Notes under the pieces: generated by a model
Told to the model about the DNA's origin: nothing
Database searches by the model: none
Seen by the model: only the letters and a program-made list of their open reading frames with translations
Part shown: in pieces, positions 1-12,700 of the stretch
Layout of the letters: every line of letters begins with the position of its first letter
Numbering within the stretch: position 1 is the first letter of the stretch
Made by a program: the position numbers and the translations under genes
Assembly: GCA_951230915.1 (NCBI GenBank)
Contig: OX579642.1
Coordinates: 8,122,001 to 8,186,000 of the forward strand
DNA length: 64,000 nt
Origin: Antitrichia curtipendula
Lineage: Eukaryota; Streptophyta; Bryopsida; Hypnales; Leucodontaceae
Direction of reading: 5' to 3'

Positions 1-718
1 TCAAAATCTCACAAACTCTACAAGCTTGAAAACCATTATCATTAATTGTAAATGGCATAGTCAATTCCACACAAAACATTAGTTCCATGAGTTCTTGCTT
101 AGGATTACACCTATCACCAAAATACTTCACCAAAAATGATTTAATTCCTAAATCAATAGATGCATTCGTCATTTCTACACTACTCTTAGAAGTTATTCAT
201 CAGCCACTTTAGGGTTTAGGCGTCCTTGCAGAGTTAGTTTATTCCCTGATAAACAGTTTCATGTAATAACCCGAAACCCTAACAAATATAAAGGCACAAA
301 GGCTTACAAATGCGTACCATTCTGATGACCCTGAAAACATTTCCATTTGAAGCCTAAGGAAGCCAAAAAGTCTCGCAGAGAAACACCTCCACCGCAAGCT
401 TCTGCTTCTTGTGAATTCTGCTCTGCTCGCAGAATCCTCCTCTCGCACAGAACCCTCTGCTCCGCTCACAGAACCCTCCGCTCCGCTTGTAGAACCCTCC
501 GCTTCGCTCACAGAATCCTCTACTTGCAGAACCCTAGAATGATGGATGGATGGATGAGAGAGATGAGAGTTGCAACCCACTTTGGATGGATGGAGGGATG
601 AGACTAGGAATTCCTATTTATTCTATATAAAACTCTCAATCTCTTCAAAGATTCTCAAGATTTACTATATATTGAATGTGCAATTACAAAGTGTACAATT
701 AGAGAGGTTTGATTGCAG
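1..718. other. Intergenic or intronic start of window
   Basis: No convincing gene is visible. The stretch holds a short minisatellite (417-535) and is otherwise AT-rich single-copy-looking DNA. A good 3' splice acceptor (GATTGCAG) ends at 718, so part of it may be an intron of the transposon gene that follows. Confidence 0.4.
417..535. repeat. Minisatellite, ~18-24 bp units
   Basis: About five or six imperfect units of the type CTCACAGAACCCTCCGCTCCG follow one another. The repeats create overlapping open frames on both strands (low-complexity Ser/Glu-rich on minus, Arg/Cys-rich on plus). These frames are by-products and not genes. Confidence 0.7.
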
Positions 719-1894
719 ATAATTGTAATGTCTCATGCATTGCGGGATGCAGCGCATAATTATGTGCTGAATAATGTTGCTATTTTGGAGCCACTTGTCA
801 AGTAAGTTGTACTAGCTTCTTCTTCCACTTGTAGAATCCATTTAATAAAACAGGGATAGGTTGCAATATATTGATATGAAATTAGTGTGAATAGCAAACT
901 ACTGACTACCATGCATTTGAAAAGCAACTAAAATGCAACTGAAAAGCAACTGCCATGCAACTAAAATGCAACTAAAATGCAATTAAAGTGCAACTACAAT
1001 GCAACTGAAATGCAACTAAACAGCAAGGGAACTGCAACTAACATGCAACTAAAATGCAAGTATCATCACTTCAAAATTAATGTCTGAGGTAGGTGGATGG
1101 AATTGACCATCTATAGTATTTGCTACTAGGAAATCTTTACATTTATGATTTTGAACTTCTATCTTGTGTGTGCAGGAAGTGAAATTGATCCAAGCACAGC
1201 ACCACTTGATGCGTGGATAAGAACGTCTCTTTGCAATAGTAGTGCTGATGCTCACACTTCGGAGGACAGAGATAGGATGTTATTATCCAACAGACCATCG
1301 CAGAAGACACTTCGATATTCTCGTATGAGAGCTTTTGGAAATCACTTCAGGGTTGACGATAACTCTTCTAACCAATTGCAAACATATGATTGCGGTGTTG
1401 TATTTGTATTCGAAATTCCAGCTCCTGATCTTCGAGACGTGTCCATGCACTACGTCGGAGTATTGAAAGATATATTCAAACTAGATTATGGATGTCTTAG
1501 CAATCCCGTAACACTATTGTGGTGTGAATGGATGAAAAAATCAGACAATCGAGGAAATCCAACATACATTAGGGATAATGATGGTTTCCTTGTAGTGAAC
1601 TTTCGTCACAAAATGCGGAAGATGCTTGATCCTTTTATTTTTCCAAGCCAAGCAATCCAAGTGTTCTTTGCATCTGATGTGCTTAGGAAAGAAGATTGGA
1701 AAGTAGTATTACACAAGCAACCTCGTGCTCGACGAGAATTTGTAGACACATCAGATGTATTCGTTAGCACCACTGTTCAAACTTTTGGTCGCGCTGCTCC
1801 AGAGAATGTGCCTCCTTTACCTACTATCCCGTCTCTGGTTGGAGCTATAGAGTTATCTGTAGAGGACAATCTCTTGGCATCTGCAAGATATTAA
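719..1894 (+). pseudogene. C-terminal part of CACTA-type transposon protein (DUF4216-like)
   Basis: Two exons can be read. Exon 719-801 follows a GATTGCAG acceptor and contains AHNYVLNNVAILEPLV, which resembles the HxYVLNN segment after the transposase domain in CACTA (En/Spm) proteins. A GTAAGT donor follows at 802. The second exon starts near 1176-1180 (an acceptor at 1180 keeps frame) and ends at TAA 1894. It reads TYDCGVVFVFE, then HYVGVLKDIFKLDY, LLWCEW, NFRHK and DPFIFPSQAIQVFF, the typical order of a DUF4216 domain. The transposase core itself is not in the window, so this is a 3' remnant or a 5'-deleted copy. Short TGCAACTA repeats in the intron and TAGTTGCA repeats downstream fit CACTA subterminal repeats. 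I did not find CACTA/TAGTG ends. Domain call by eye. Confidence 0.6.
905..1065. repeat. Cluster of TGCAACTA short repeats
   Basis: About a dozen copies of (A/C)TGCAACT(A/G) at about 10-15 bp spacing lie inside the putative intron 802-1179. The reverse-complement form, TAGTTGCA, dominates from about 1935 to 3860. Opposite orientation on the two sides of the reading frame is what CACTA subterminal repeats look like. Confidence 0.6.
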
Positions 1895-1934
1895 GAGCAT
1901 TCATGGAAAATATTCATTTTCTAAACAAACTCTA

Positions 1935-3870
1935 ATTGTTTCCTAGTTGCGTTCTAGCTGTTCTATAGTTGCATGCTAGTTATTTCGTAATTGCATGGCA
2001 GTTGTTCTATACATGCATGCTAGTTGTTCTGTAGAAGAATGTCAATTGTTCTATAGTTGCATGCTAGTTGTTCTCTAGTTGCATACAAGTCACTCTATAG
2101 TTGCATGAGAGTCAAATATTAGTTGCATGCTAGTCATTTTGTAGTTGCATGTTGGTTGTTCTTTTCAGTTGCATTCTAGTCCTTCTTTAGTTGAAATCCA
2201 ATCAGTTTATAGTCCAATCTTAGCATACACGTGTCCACATCAGCAACTATGGTGAATGTTGGATGTCTAAAACGGTAAAACCTCACAGTCACTTCTCTAG
2301 TTGCATACGAGTCACTGTACAGTTGCATGCGAGTCATTTAATAGTTGCATGTTGGTTGTTTTTTCCAGTTGCATTCTAGTCTTTCTTTAGTTGAAATCCA
2401 ATCAGTTTATAGTCCAATCCTAGCGTACACGTGTCCACATCAGCAACTATGGTGAATGTCGGATGTCTAAAACCTCACAATCACTTCTCTAGTTGCATAC
2501 AAGTCACTGTATAATTGCATGCGAGTCATTTTATAGTTGCATGTTGGTTGTTTTTTCCAGTTGCATTCTAGTCTTTCTTTAGTTGCAATCCAATCAATTT
2601 ATAGTCCAATCCTAGCATACACGTGTCCACATCAGCAACTATGATGAATGTCGGATGTCTAAAACCTCACAGTCACTTCTCTAGTTGCATACGAGTCACT
2701 CTATAGTTGCATGAGAGTCACTCTATAGTTACATACGAGTCACTGTACAGTTGCATGCGAGTCAATTAATAGTTGCATGTTGGTTGTTTTTTCCAGTTGC
2801 ATTCTAGTCTTTCTTTAGTTGCAATCCAATCAGTTTATAGTCCAATCCTAGCGTACACGTGTCCACATCAGCAACTATGGTGAATGTCGGATGTCTAAAA
2901 CCTCACAGTCACTTCTCTAGTTGCATACAAGTCACTGTATAGTTGCATGCGAGTCATTTTATAGTTGCATGTTGGTTGTTTTTTCCAGTTGCATTCTAGT
3001 CTTTATTTAGTTGCAATCCAATCAATTTATAGTACAATCCTAGCGTACACGTGTCCACATCAGCAACTATGATGAATGTCGGATGTCTAAAACCTCACAG
3101 TCACTTCTCTAGTTGCATATGAGTCACTCTATAGTTACATACAAGTCACTGTATAGTTGCATGCGAGTCATTTTATAGTTGCATGTTGGTTGTTTTTTCC
3201 AGTTGCATTCTAGTCCTTCTTTAGTTGAAATCCAATCAGTTTATAGTCCAATCTTAGCGTACACGTGTCCACATCAGCAACTATGGTGAATGTCGGATGT
3301 CTAAAACCTCACAGTCACTTCTCTAGTTGCATATGAGTCACTGTATAGTTGCATGCGAGTCATTTTATAGTTGCATGTTGGTTGTTTTTTCCAGTTGCAT
3401 TCTAGTCTTTATTTAGTTGCAATCCAATCAATTTATAGTCCAATCCTAGCGTACACGTGTCCACATCAGCAACTATGATGAATGTCGGATGTCTAAAACC
3501 TCACAGTCACTTCTCTAGTTGCATACGAGTCACTCTATAGTTGCATGAGAGTCAATTTCTAGTTGCATGAGAGTCATTCTCTAGTTGCATGTCGGTTGTT
3601 TTTTCCAGTTGCATTTTAGTCCTTCTTTAGTTGAATTCGAATCAGTTTATAGTCAAACCCTAGCGTACAGTTGTCCACATCAGCAACTACGATGAATGTC
3701 GGATGTAAAATACCTCACGGTAAATTCTCAGTTACACTTCCGTAACCCTACTTTTCATTCTACGACTACTTAGCGACTATAACAGCATAGTCGTAAAATT
3801 TGGTGCAAATACAGAGGGATGTAGTTGCAGAGTAGTTGAATAGGACACGTAGTTGCATTTGAGTCGGTTG
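1935..3870. repeat. Tandem array of ~190-236 bp units rich in TAGTTGCATG
   Basis: The landmark ACGTGTCCACATCAGCAACTA recurs near 2229, 2429, 2620, 2856, 3049, 3262 and 3454, with a variant near 3669, so about eight units are present. Each unit contains several AGTTGCATNNNAGTCA short repeats. Unit length varies because these short repeats are gained or lost. The array holds no gene. Its distal edge (about 3865) runs into the 3' end of the minus-strand gene, and the last residues of that gene's frame are translated array sequence. Confidence 0.85.
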
Positions 3871-5081
3871 TGAAAGACAGCTTTTTCTTCCAGTGTATGC
3901 GCCTTCTGTCCATCAAGGTGCGCCTTCAATTTGTAGACCCACACTTGTTGAGCTCGTGAACCAGGAGTGCAAGCATTCTTCAGCTGCTTTAACCTATCGC
4001 AATATCCGCAACGAGCAAAACTATCACCCCTAGCCTTTGGAGCAAACTCTGGAAAAGATTGACGTCGAATGTTGCTCAATCCACTAGCTGAAATATGTTG
4101 CAATTGAAATGACGAATTGACATTGTTAATCTCCGGTAATTTGTCTTTCCAGTGAAATCCAAATGGTAAAACCATAGAGGGAACTTTCTCCCCAGAGTCA
4201 AGGGTCTTCGTTTTATGTGGCATTGCGTCAGCTTCGTTGTCCACCAATAATCGAAGAGTGGCTGTCGCTTGTAAAGTGTGGGTCCGAGGCTTCTTCAACC
4301 CCAAATTACCATGATGCTCTGGTTTGTCCTCCTTCTTGGCTTTCCCTTTGTATCTGTAAAAAGTAGCCCTTGATACTCCATAAATATGGCACCAAGCCGT
4401 GGGACAAACTTCATGTTTTGACAAGGTGATCATATCCCTCCCATTTTGATCATGGTGGATTTGCCCGTGTACATCAAGCAAACGAGACTTCCGAGTGTAT
4501 ACTCCTCCGTCAACATACATTACGGACCGAATGGCTTCAATCTGCCCACGTGGAAATGGTTGTACACAATTCTTCGTGCAACACTCCTTGCTAGACACCT
4601 CAGCCACTGACTGCGGGGTGAGAAGGACATCTTTTCTCGGGAGGCTGTTTGGCTCCTTCCTCTCTCGCGAGCTTTCATAGGAACGAACTCCAATTCATTT
4701 TCGCCGCCAGGTCCCATTCAGAGAGGATCTGTACAGATGCGTTTGCTCATGATCATACAAACTAGCACCACTCAAATAGACCCTTGAAATGGGCCACAAG
4801 TGGATTGACCACATCCACTCCGAAGGAACTTCTTCTTCGCATAAAGACTCTGCAATATGAATAGCGACGCGATCGTCACCAAGGGGCTCCCCGTTCATGT
4901 CGATGACAAGATCCGCATCTATGTTGTGACAGATCCCTTTAGCCACATCCACCGAGCTTTCATTTCTGAGGATGACACACTTTGTATACCAAGAACCACG
5001 TGGTATTCCCTCGCAGGGTGCAACACCCTCGGGCAAAACTGGCACCGGAACTGTAAACTCGTTGACATCATGAGTATCCAT
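3777..5081 (-). pseudogene. Unrecognised Cys-rich, HTH-like accessory protein with one internal TGA and a replaced 3' end
   Basis: The start is the first Met (5079-5081) after a clean acceptor (TTTCTTGCAG, intron 5083-6140). One frame runs from 5081 to 3777, broken only by TGA at 4695-4697, and no frameshift is needed. The first ~128 codons (VLPEGVAPCEG, WSIHLWPISRVYLSG) match nothing I know. After the TGA come CCTKNC, then VCPTAWCHIYGVSRATFYRYK (a helix-turn-helix-like stretch), KPRTHTLQATATLRLLVDNEAD, SGLSNIRRQSFPEFAPK, and a CxxC pair in ARCGYCDRLK that could bind zinc. This resembles a repetitive plant (moss-type) family I remember as longer and transposon-associated; that is recollection only. 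The last ~30 residues are encoded by the neighbouring tandem array, so the true C-terminus is lost. Function unknown; a DNA-binding role is a guess. Confidence 0.6.
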
Positions 5082-5082
5082 C

Positions 5083-6140
5083 CTGCAAGAAATGTAACTG
5101 ACATTAGTATATAATGGAAGATTACATCCACGAGTCCAGGATACACCATACATGATATTCTATAAAATCATTGCCAAATTATCTTTGAGCCGAAGATATG
5201 ATTTTATACAAATCAAAATACAATGATATGAAGTGTCTCACTAGGGAGAGACGAATGCAAGGTGAGTGTCCTCACTATCTAGAACCCATGAAATCCAAAA
5301 ATCCTATGTAAGCTACCTAATAAATAATTATTATATAAAAATCATTCAAATAACCCATCACACAGACAAGTCAGTAAAATATTAAAGCTTGTAAATTTAC
5401 CATCTAATCAAATATAAACATCTAGAGAACAAGAGATATGATTTGATTGAAAGGTCTATGCCTGAAATACAATCGCCAAAGACGAAATCCAACCACCTTA
5501 CAAATACTCAAAGTTAATGAGAAGGATCATTTTATCCTCGACCCGAAGAAAACTAATATGTCAATAATTGTCAAAGAGAATTACATCCGTATTTCATACC
5601 AGATTCTAAACCAAACACGCAACTAATACATTAAAAATATATTATCTTCGATACGAAGATAATTGCTTACAGAACATTTACTACTGAAATCCACCATAAA
5701 TTCTAACTTAAATCATCCGGAAATCTTATCCGCCCGAAAACTTATCTTCGATCCGAAGATAATAATCAGAATACAAACATGATGAGAACAGTTCCATGAC
5801 TGAAAATGAAGAATAAATTGGTGTATATTCACTGCGAGAATAGTCTATCCAGAAATGAGTATCTACTATATTATTTATCTTCGCCCCAAAGATAATTGCA
5901 AAATAATCCAGCAAGTACATTTTGGTCTCATCAAGTTTTACATTATCTTAATCATCATAATGTGCATTATCATAAGCTAATGACACTTATCTTCGACTCG
6001 AAGATAAATAGTATGACGGATGGAGAACAGAACACTGTACCTTGTACAACAACGCGGTTTAAAATCAAACAGGTCTCAGTGAATGACACCAAACACATAA
6101 ACTTTGACAAGAAATAATGAAAAAAGAACCTGGAACTTAC
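5083..6140 (-). other. 5' intron of the minus-strand gene, loaded with palindromes
   Basis: On the minus strand a donor CTC|GTAAGT lies at 6140 and an acceptor TTGCAG|G at 5083. The translation start follows within a few bases, so this 1058-bp intron sits in the 5' UTR. It carries six copies of the 21-bp palindrome described separately. The ~1-kb 5' intron of the gene at 16146 has the same arrangement. Confidence 0.65.
5179..6007. repeat. Six dispersed 21-bp palindromes
   Basis: Copies lie at 5179-5199, 5532-5552 (one arm decayed), 5642-5662, 5742-5762, 5875-5895 and 5987-6007. Perfect copies have the arms TTATCTTCG and CGAAGATAA around three free bases (ATA, ATC, ACT). Imperfect copies differ in one or two arm positions. 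Spacing is irregular, from 100 to 350 bp. All six lie in the 5' intron of the minus-strand gene. Confidence 0.9.
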
Positions 6141-6490
6141 GAGAACTCAAGCGATACTAAGCCGCGAGCGAACTACTAACTTCGCAAAGACAAAATGAAA
6201 TGAAAATCCAGTCGTTCAGAGGCCGCGCCGTAACAATGCATGCAGGAGGCAAAGGAGGAAGGAAAGACTGGAAAGCAAGAAAATGAGACGATATGGGGAG
6301 CTCACGAGAGAGAGACGATGAAGGAAGTGGCGGGATGGCAAAGCGGGAAATTTGAACGATCATAAATTTCAGGAACCAGGGGAGGAGTATCTCCCTGCTT
6401 TTGGGGCGTTGACATTCCTACCTTGCAACTGGTGCTAACGGGGTGGAATGGAATCCAAGGTTCCACCAACATTTATTTTTATAAATAGGC
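6141..6490 (-). promoter_or_regulatory. Probable promoter and 5' UTR exon of the minus-strand gene
   Basis: Read on the minus strand, a TATTTATAAAAATA box lies at about 6473-6487. A purine/pyrimidine-skewed leader follows, up to the GTAAGT donor at 6140. Transcription would start near 6440-6460. No long frame is present in the leader. The TATA-like box is the only promoter evidence. Confidence 0.4.
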
Positions 6491-6677
6491 GGAATTTTAA
6501 AAGCCGAGTTAATGACAGCCGATTCTTGTCAGGGAATGAGGACTTTATAGAAATACAGCCACATGTCATATGTCACGGAAAGTGAGATTTTCTTGGATTG
6601 GAATCTCAGATTCAGGAGATCCTTTATTTTGGAATTCAATTTCCGTGAAATATTTTTAAAAGTTATTGATAAAACTG

Positions 6678-6728
6678 TTTTAGGGTTTAGGGTTTAGGGT
6701 ATAGGAATTAGGGTTTAGGGTTTAGGGA
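6678..6728 (+). repeat. Interstitial telomere-type repeat (TTTAGGG)n
   Basis: About six TTTAGGG units, some degenerate (ATAGGAATTAGGG), run in the plus orientation. TTTAGGG is the common plant telomere unit, and short internal runs are frequent in plant genomes. A second run lies near 63.9 kb in the opposite orientation. Confidence 0.8.
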
Positions 6729-6729
6729 T

Positions 6730-9700
6730 TTTTGGGTTCAGGAGCAAAAGCTAAGCTACACAATCCTCAAAATAGTCAAGCTTGGGCAACTAAAAATATC
6801 ATATGGACCTGAAATTTGAAATTAACCCCTGAAGCCACGAGGCCTTTTCTCCATCAAAACACACTCAAAAATGCCACTTCTATTGCCAAGAGCAAAAAAC
6901 TATAAAAACAATTTTTTTGTTTTTGCATATCTAACCATAGGATCTTACACTAGACTAGTATGAGAATGTGTGCAAGAAATTTTAGAAGCTTTGACCAAAT
7001 AGATTGCAAGATATATTTGCATTCAAAGTGAAGAAAACAAGTTTTTTTGCACCTTGTTTGACTAGATTTTTGGCCTTTGAACCTATTTAACTTAAATCTT
7101 TTGTATGGTTGATTTTGATTTTCTAAGTTTTTATGTTGAATACTTCAGTTCAGAATCTAGGAAAAAAATTCCAAGAAAAAAACACTACATTTTTACTCAT
7201 TAAAAAATTGTTATGGGTTTAGGTTTAAGATTGAAGGACTAACTAAATCGTTAATACTCCTAAGACAAAATTGAAATACCATAATCCCAATGCTGAGATT
7301 GTTTTAGCAAGCAAGTTCAACCTTGTCTAACAATTTCTTTTCTGAAAATTGTAAAAATTGCATTAAAAAATAAATCCTAAAAGTTATTTCTTCAAGATGC
7401 TTAGATTGCCCAAAAAATTAAGATTGTCCATAACTTTTTTATTATTAGTCCAAATAGAATGAATCAAAGCTTCAAATGTAGACAAAAAGACATAGATTTT
7501 GAAAAAAATATTTAAGAAATTTATTTTGACTTTCTATGACTTTTTTTTGTTGCCCGCTTAACTCTATTTCTGGCATAACTTTTTCTGTCGGGAACCAAAT
7601 GAAATAGAAATTATATATCCACAAAGCTCTTGCAGAACCGCACTACCTCAAAAAACCTCAAAAAAATTCTCTACAAATTGAGGTCAGTGGAACCTACCCG
7701 AACCCAATTGTCCCCCAAGGGGACAAACGGCCCTTCTGTGGTTAAAAGATAAATTTGTTATACATTATATTTTTGACTATATGTGGAAAGATTGATTCAT
7801 TTCATTTGGATTAGTATTGAGAAGGTATAGAGCATCTTTCTTTTGGAGCAGTTATAGCATCTTTTTTGAAAGAACTTCATATTGGATCTTTTTTGTAGCT
7901 TTCAATTTAATTCTTCAATATGATTTTTTATTAAATTCAAAGTTTATAGTGCAAAAATTTAAAGTTGAGGATTCAAAGTCTATTTAGCTTCTATAGTAAA
8001 GTAAGAAAACTAAAGCTTGTTTTTATTAAAATATACTATATTGAACAAAATACAATTTTAGAGGAATTGACAATTACATTATTTGAACACATATTAACAC
8101 CATATATGATCTAAGACAATTACAACCTATATCAAGTACATTGCGAGTATTTGCATTTAAAGTGAAAAAGGTTTGTTTTTCCATCTTGCTACAATAAATT
8201 ATAAGACTTTGAATTCTCTTTAGCTTATAATTTATGCAAATGAATACAGATTTTGAATTAATTTTTTTAATGAAGACATGAATTGATATTTTAACCTTTA
8301 AAGGACCAAGGCCATTTTGGGGGTCAAAATTACTCAAAATTGTCATTTCTATTGCATTCATCCAAAAAAAATTACATTTAAAAGAATCTAATTGTAAGAT
8401 CTTGTACTGGACTTGTTTGAGATTGTGTGGTTTTAATTGCATAAAGTTTGACTATACAAATTGAAAATTATCAGGATTGAAAGTTGAGTTTTTTTTGTTT
8501 TTTTAAACATTGATTTGCAACTCTAGAAGAATTTGACTACTATTTGTGGAATTTCTTTTTGGTATCTAAACTTTGAATTAAAAAAATGATTGTGATAAGT
8601 AAAAGATTTGATAGTCTTGGAATATTTTTTCAAAGAACACCCACTTGATTTTCATTCTTTTAAAAATTATTAGGTAGAAGTAAGTTTACAATTGAAAAAG
8701 AAACTAAATTACTAATAGCTCAAAGATGGGATTGAAACACAATAATTCCAATGGTAAGATTGTTTTAGCAATCAAATGTTAATCTTATTAAACATTTTTT
8801 TTCAAAAATGATAAAAAAATTCGTTCAAAATGAATCTTCCAAGTTAATTTTTCAAAAAGTTAGATGCCTATGATTGGCGTTTAGCCCTTTAGGGCCTAAG
8901 GAGCCCCAAGCAACCTCTTGAATTATTTTGGAATCAAATTTGCATCTTAAAAATTTATAATTTAATTTAAATTATTATTTTTCCACATATAATCATTTAT
9001 ATCTTCTATCTAATCCGACTTTTTGATATTTTTCCGGAAATAAATGAAATTTATAAGATTTTTTAGAGTTTCTATCTTTGAAAAATTATAATAATTACAA
9101 AAAAGCTGAATTGAATACCATGAAATTTTGGTAGAAAATAGAAGAAATTATAATGAACATTATGATGAAGTTCGCATGCTCTCTTTAGTTATACACAAAT
9201 AAATTTGATAGAGAAACATGTTGCACAGTGCATTTTGAAACTCTAGAAATCCCAACTTCAAATTGCCATAGACAAATCATTATTGCTCTAAATTTAATGG
9301 CCATTGGCTCATTGGAAGTGGAATTTCCCTGCCCTCACATCTTGTTCACAACCCATAAGCAACTAAGGCTCGGAAAGTATTCCAATTCCAAATAGTTAGT
9401 TTCAAACGACCGAATTTGTCATGCTCGGTGTTGAAGAAGGATAATGACCTATTCGGAAATTACCCTATTAGTATAATAAGTTCGTTCCAAGGGAGACGGT
9501 CAAGTAGGAAATCAATGCTAATGGGACTAATTCCTAAAATAAGAAATACAATCCCAAAATAGAAGACTACGATCCAATTTGGAAAATCAATAATCACTCA
9601 ATCTACAACGACATTGCATATATAACACTCTAAATTTCTTCTTTCTCACACACAATCCAAACTCTCATACAAATCAATTTGGACTTCATACAAAACTCAC

Positions 9701-12700
9701 AAATTGACTTAGAGCTCAATCAACCATACAATTTCCATCACATACAACAACACCAACTTGATATGAATTTCTTTCATATTATTCTAGTTGGTGAATAAAT
9801 CACCGTTAACACATATAAGTCTTTTTCACCACAATTGAATCCTATCAACTTCCTCTTATTTCACTTTCATCAAAATCTTAAAATAATCTCCATCTTCATT
9901 AAGCTCTCATATTCTTCCATCCTCCATATCACTCCAACTTGGATTGAATTACTTCACTTCTACTCACATCAACATAACTCGGCACACCAATTTGCTCACT
10001 CAAATATCCCACTTGGACACTTGACACAAGCAAAGACATAACACACAAAACAAAAAAATACGCAGCACACCCGGCTGGGACTCGCAGTGGACACTCTTCA
10101 ACACTGGGTCAACAAAATGACAAAATTCACAGACCAAATAGGCAGCCAAACCTTGGCGGTTATTCAAATTGAGAGAGACACCTAACCGACTTGGTAACCA
10201 CCAACTTGGAATCTCAAAAAGAAACTGACCCAACTAATTTCCAACTAGGACTCACATCAATCACAATTTGACACGTATTCCTATTTGGACTAGACATCTC
10301 AAAAACTAACTCCAAAAATCACATTCCAAATTGACAAAAATACATATAATATCACCAAATTGAATACAAACACACCAAAAAACATATAAATCACTCTCAA
10401 AAACGACAAACAAATCACAATAAAGCCTTAAAAACAAATCCTAATAGTTCATCTACACTCGGCCCTAAAGTCCCATTGGTCCTACAGTCCTACTGGGGCC
10501 AAAATGCAACTTCAGATAGTAGACTCATATGGACTCAATACTCATCATAATTTACTAAATTTTTTGGTAAAGCTAAAAAAATACACAAGTTTCTTGGCAA
10601 TATGACTTTTATTTCAATTATTGCCCGGAAGTCAAATTTATTGCATAAAAAGTCAAAAATGGAGGACGGTTGGCAAATAGCCTCCAAAAATTTGAAAAAA
10701 TAAAAATAATAAATTGAATTATTTTGTTTACCATGCTAAAACTCGTAACACATTAATGTAAAACTCCTTAACACATTATGTTCTTGATAAAAATCCTCCT
10801 GTCCAACTTTGAATGTTAACATCTTCCAATCCGTATGGGAAAATTATTCTTACCCTTTTCATCACTAATCCTATTTGAATAAATCAAGCTACATATGAAG
10901 AAAAAATATAATATTTTAGGAGATATATAATGACTAACTCATGATTGTGACATAAGTACCAACAATTTATGACTTCCTTCAATTTTTTTCGGGTTGCCCA
11001 TTAACCCCTAAATTTCCGTGACTATGTTTTCACTGAAAACGCTCAAGAACTGCCGTTTTTAGTACAAGTACCAAATTTTTGAAAAAAACTTTTTTTTTGA
11101 CTCATGTAACCGTAGGATCTTGTAGTGTGCTGACTTGAGAATATGTGGTAAAAATTTCAGAAATTTCCACAACATGCATTGCAAGATATAAGCATTCAAA
11201 ATCACTGAAATTGATTTTTGACCCCTGCAAAAAACCGGGCACCTGCACTTCACCAGCTCAATTTTCTATGAAAAATGTCCAAAATGGTGGTGCTTCTTTG
11301 GATTCTTTTTCCTAAACAAGTTGGCTACATGCTTGAAAAATTTCACATCATTTGGAATTGTATAACATATAAGAAAAAAATAGTAAGTAGAATGAAGTAG
11401 AGAATGATTCAAAATACTAAATTGTTAAGAATTTAGATATGAAATTGAAAAATGCCAATCCCAATGGTTGAAATGTTGTATTAAACAATCTACATCCTAT
11501 GATTTTATTTTTTTCAAAAAATATTGAAAATTGAGTAAGATAAAAGACTTCAAAGTTTATTTTAGAATAGAGATTCCAAAACTGCCCGCAAACTAAAACT
11601 CCTCATAACTTTTGACTCAGTGGTCAAAATGGAATGATTAAAAGCTTTCCACGTATAGATAGCTCTGGAAAACCAGTTTCAAATTTTTGTTTCTGAAAAA
11701 AGTGTTTTTTTCTGATCTGACCTAACTGCCCGGCTGAGAAAAAAAGTAACATAGTAGGCCATAACTTTTGACTCGTATTTCCAAATGTCATAAAATTTAG
11801 TTCAAATGAAAGGTACTCCTCATCCACAACTTCTATTAAAATTTGAGCCTCAAACTTGTAAATCTCTGGCCACATGTACCTGCCCAATTTTTTTATGTTG
11901 CCAAATTCTGCAGGCTGGTCCTTCAGGGGTTAAGTTAAGTTCTAGGCTTTTTGTGGTAAAGTATGACTTTTACTTCCCAGTCCTTCATTGAAATAATAAA
12001 AATTATATTTCCACAAAGCTAATAAATTTTAAACTAAATCAGTAGTAGTTTGAAGATGGACTTGAAGTATACTAATCCCAATGGTAATAATTTTTTAACA
12101 AAGAAAATAATCCTTGTGCAAACTTTTCTTTCTGAAATTGGTATAATTGAGTCCAAAAATGGATCTAGCACATTATTTTTCCAAGGAAATGCTATAAATG
12201 CCTTCAAAATAAGATGCTTTTACAACACTAATCCAAATGAAATGAATCAATCTTTACATTACATAATTATATAGACAAATAAATAGTCTATAAGAAATAA
12301 ATTTTAGAAAAATTATTTCAAGTTATTGTGATTTCTTTATTGCTTGTGGTTGACTACTTTGAGATTTGCGCAACATAATTATTGCTATTGGAGAATCAAT
12401 TTTATTAAAAACTATATTTACAAAACAAAATTTCAAAAAACTTATTTCAAAAATTGAGATATTAATAGGAATTGTACAAAACCTTCATTTGTTACCCATG
12501 GAGACACTTGGGACTTGAAGAGTTATGGGGTTAATCAAAATAGAATGAATATAAATCTTTTGAACAAACATCAATCCATGCAGTAAAATACAAAAATTTA
12601 GTGAGTTTTTAAAAATAAATATACTAAGATGATGACTTTGAAATGGAAATTTAAAAAATCTTTTTAATTTTTTTTGAAAAAATTCCCTTTTTGAATGCTT

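Noticed and set aside
239..601. Overlapping frames on both strands, low complexity
   Set aside because: Translation of a minisatellite.
1145..1175. ATG at 1145 as the start of the DUF4216-type protein
   Set aside because: The first residues (MILNFYLVCAG) are the polypyrimidine tract and acceptor of an intron. The real exon begins at about 1176-1180.
5082..5153. ATG at 5153 (MYGVSWTRG) as the start of the minus-strand gene
   Set aside because: This stretch lies upstream of a clean TTTCTTGCAG acceptor. The first Met after the splice (5081) is preferred.
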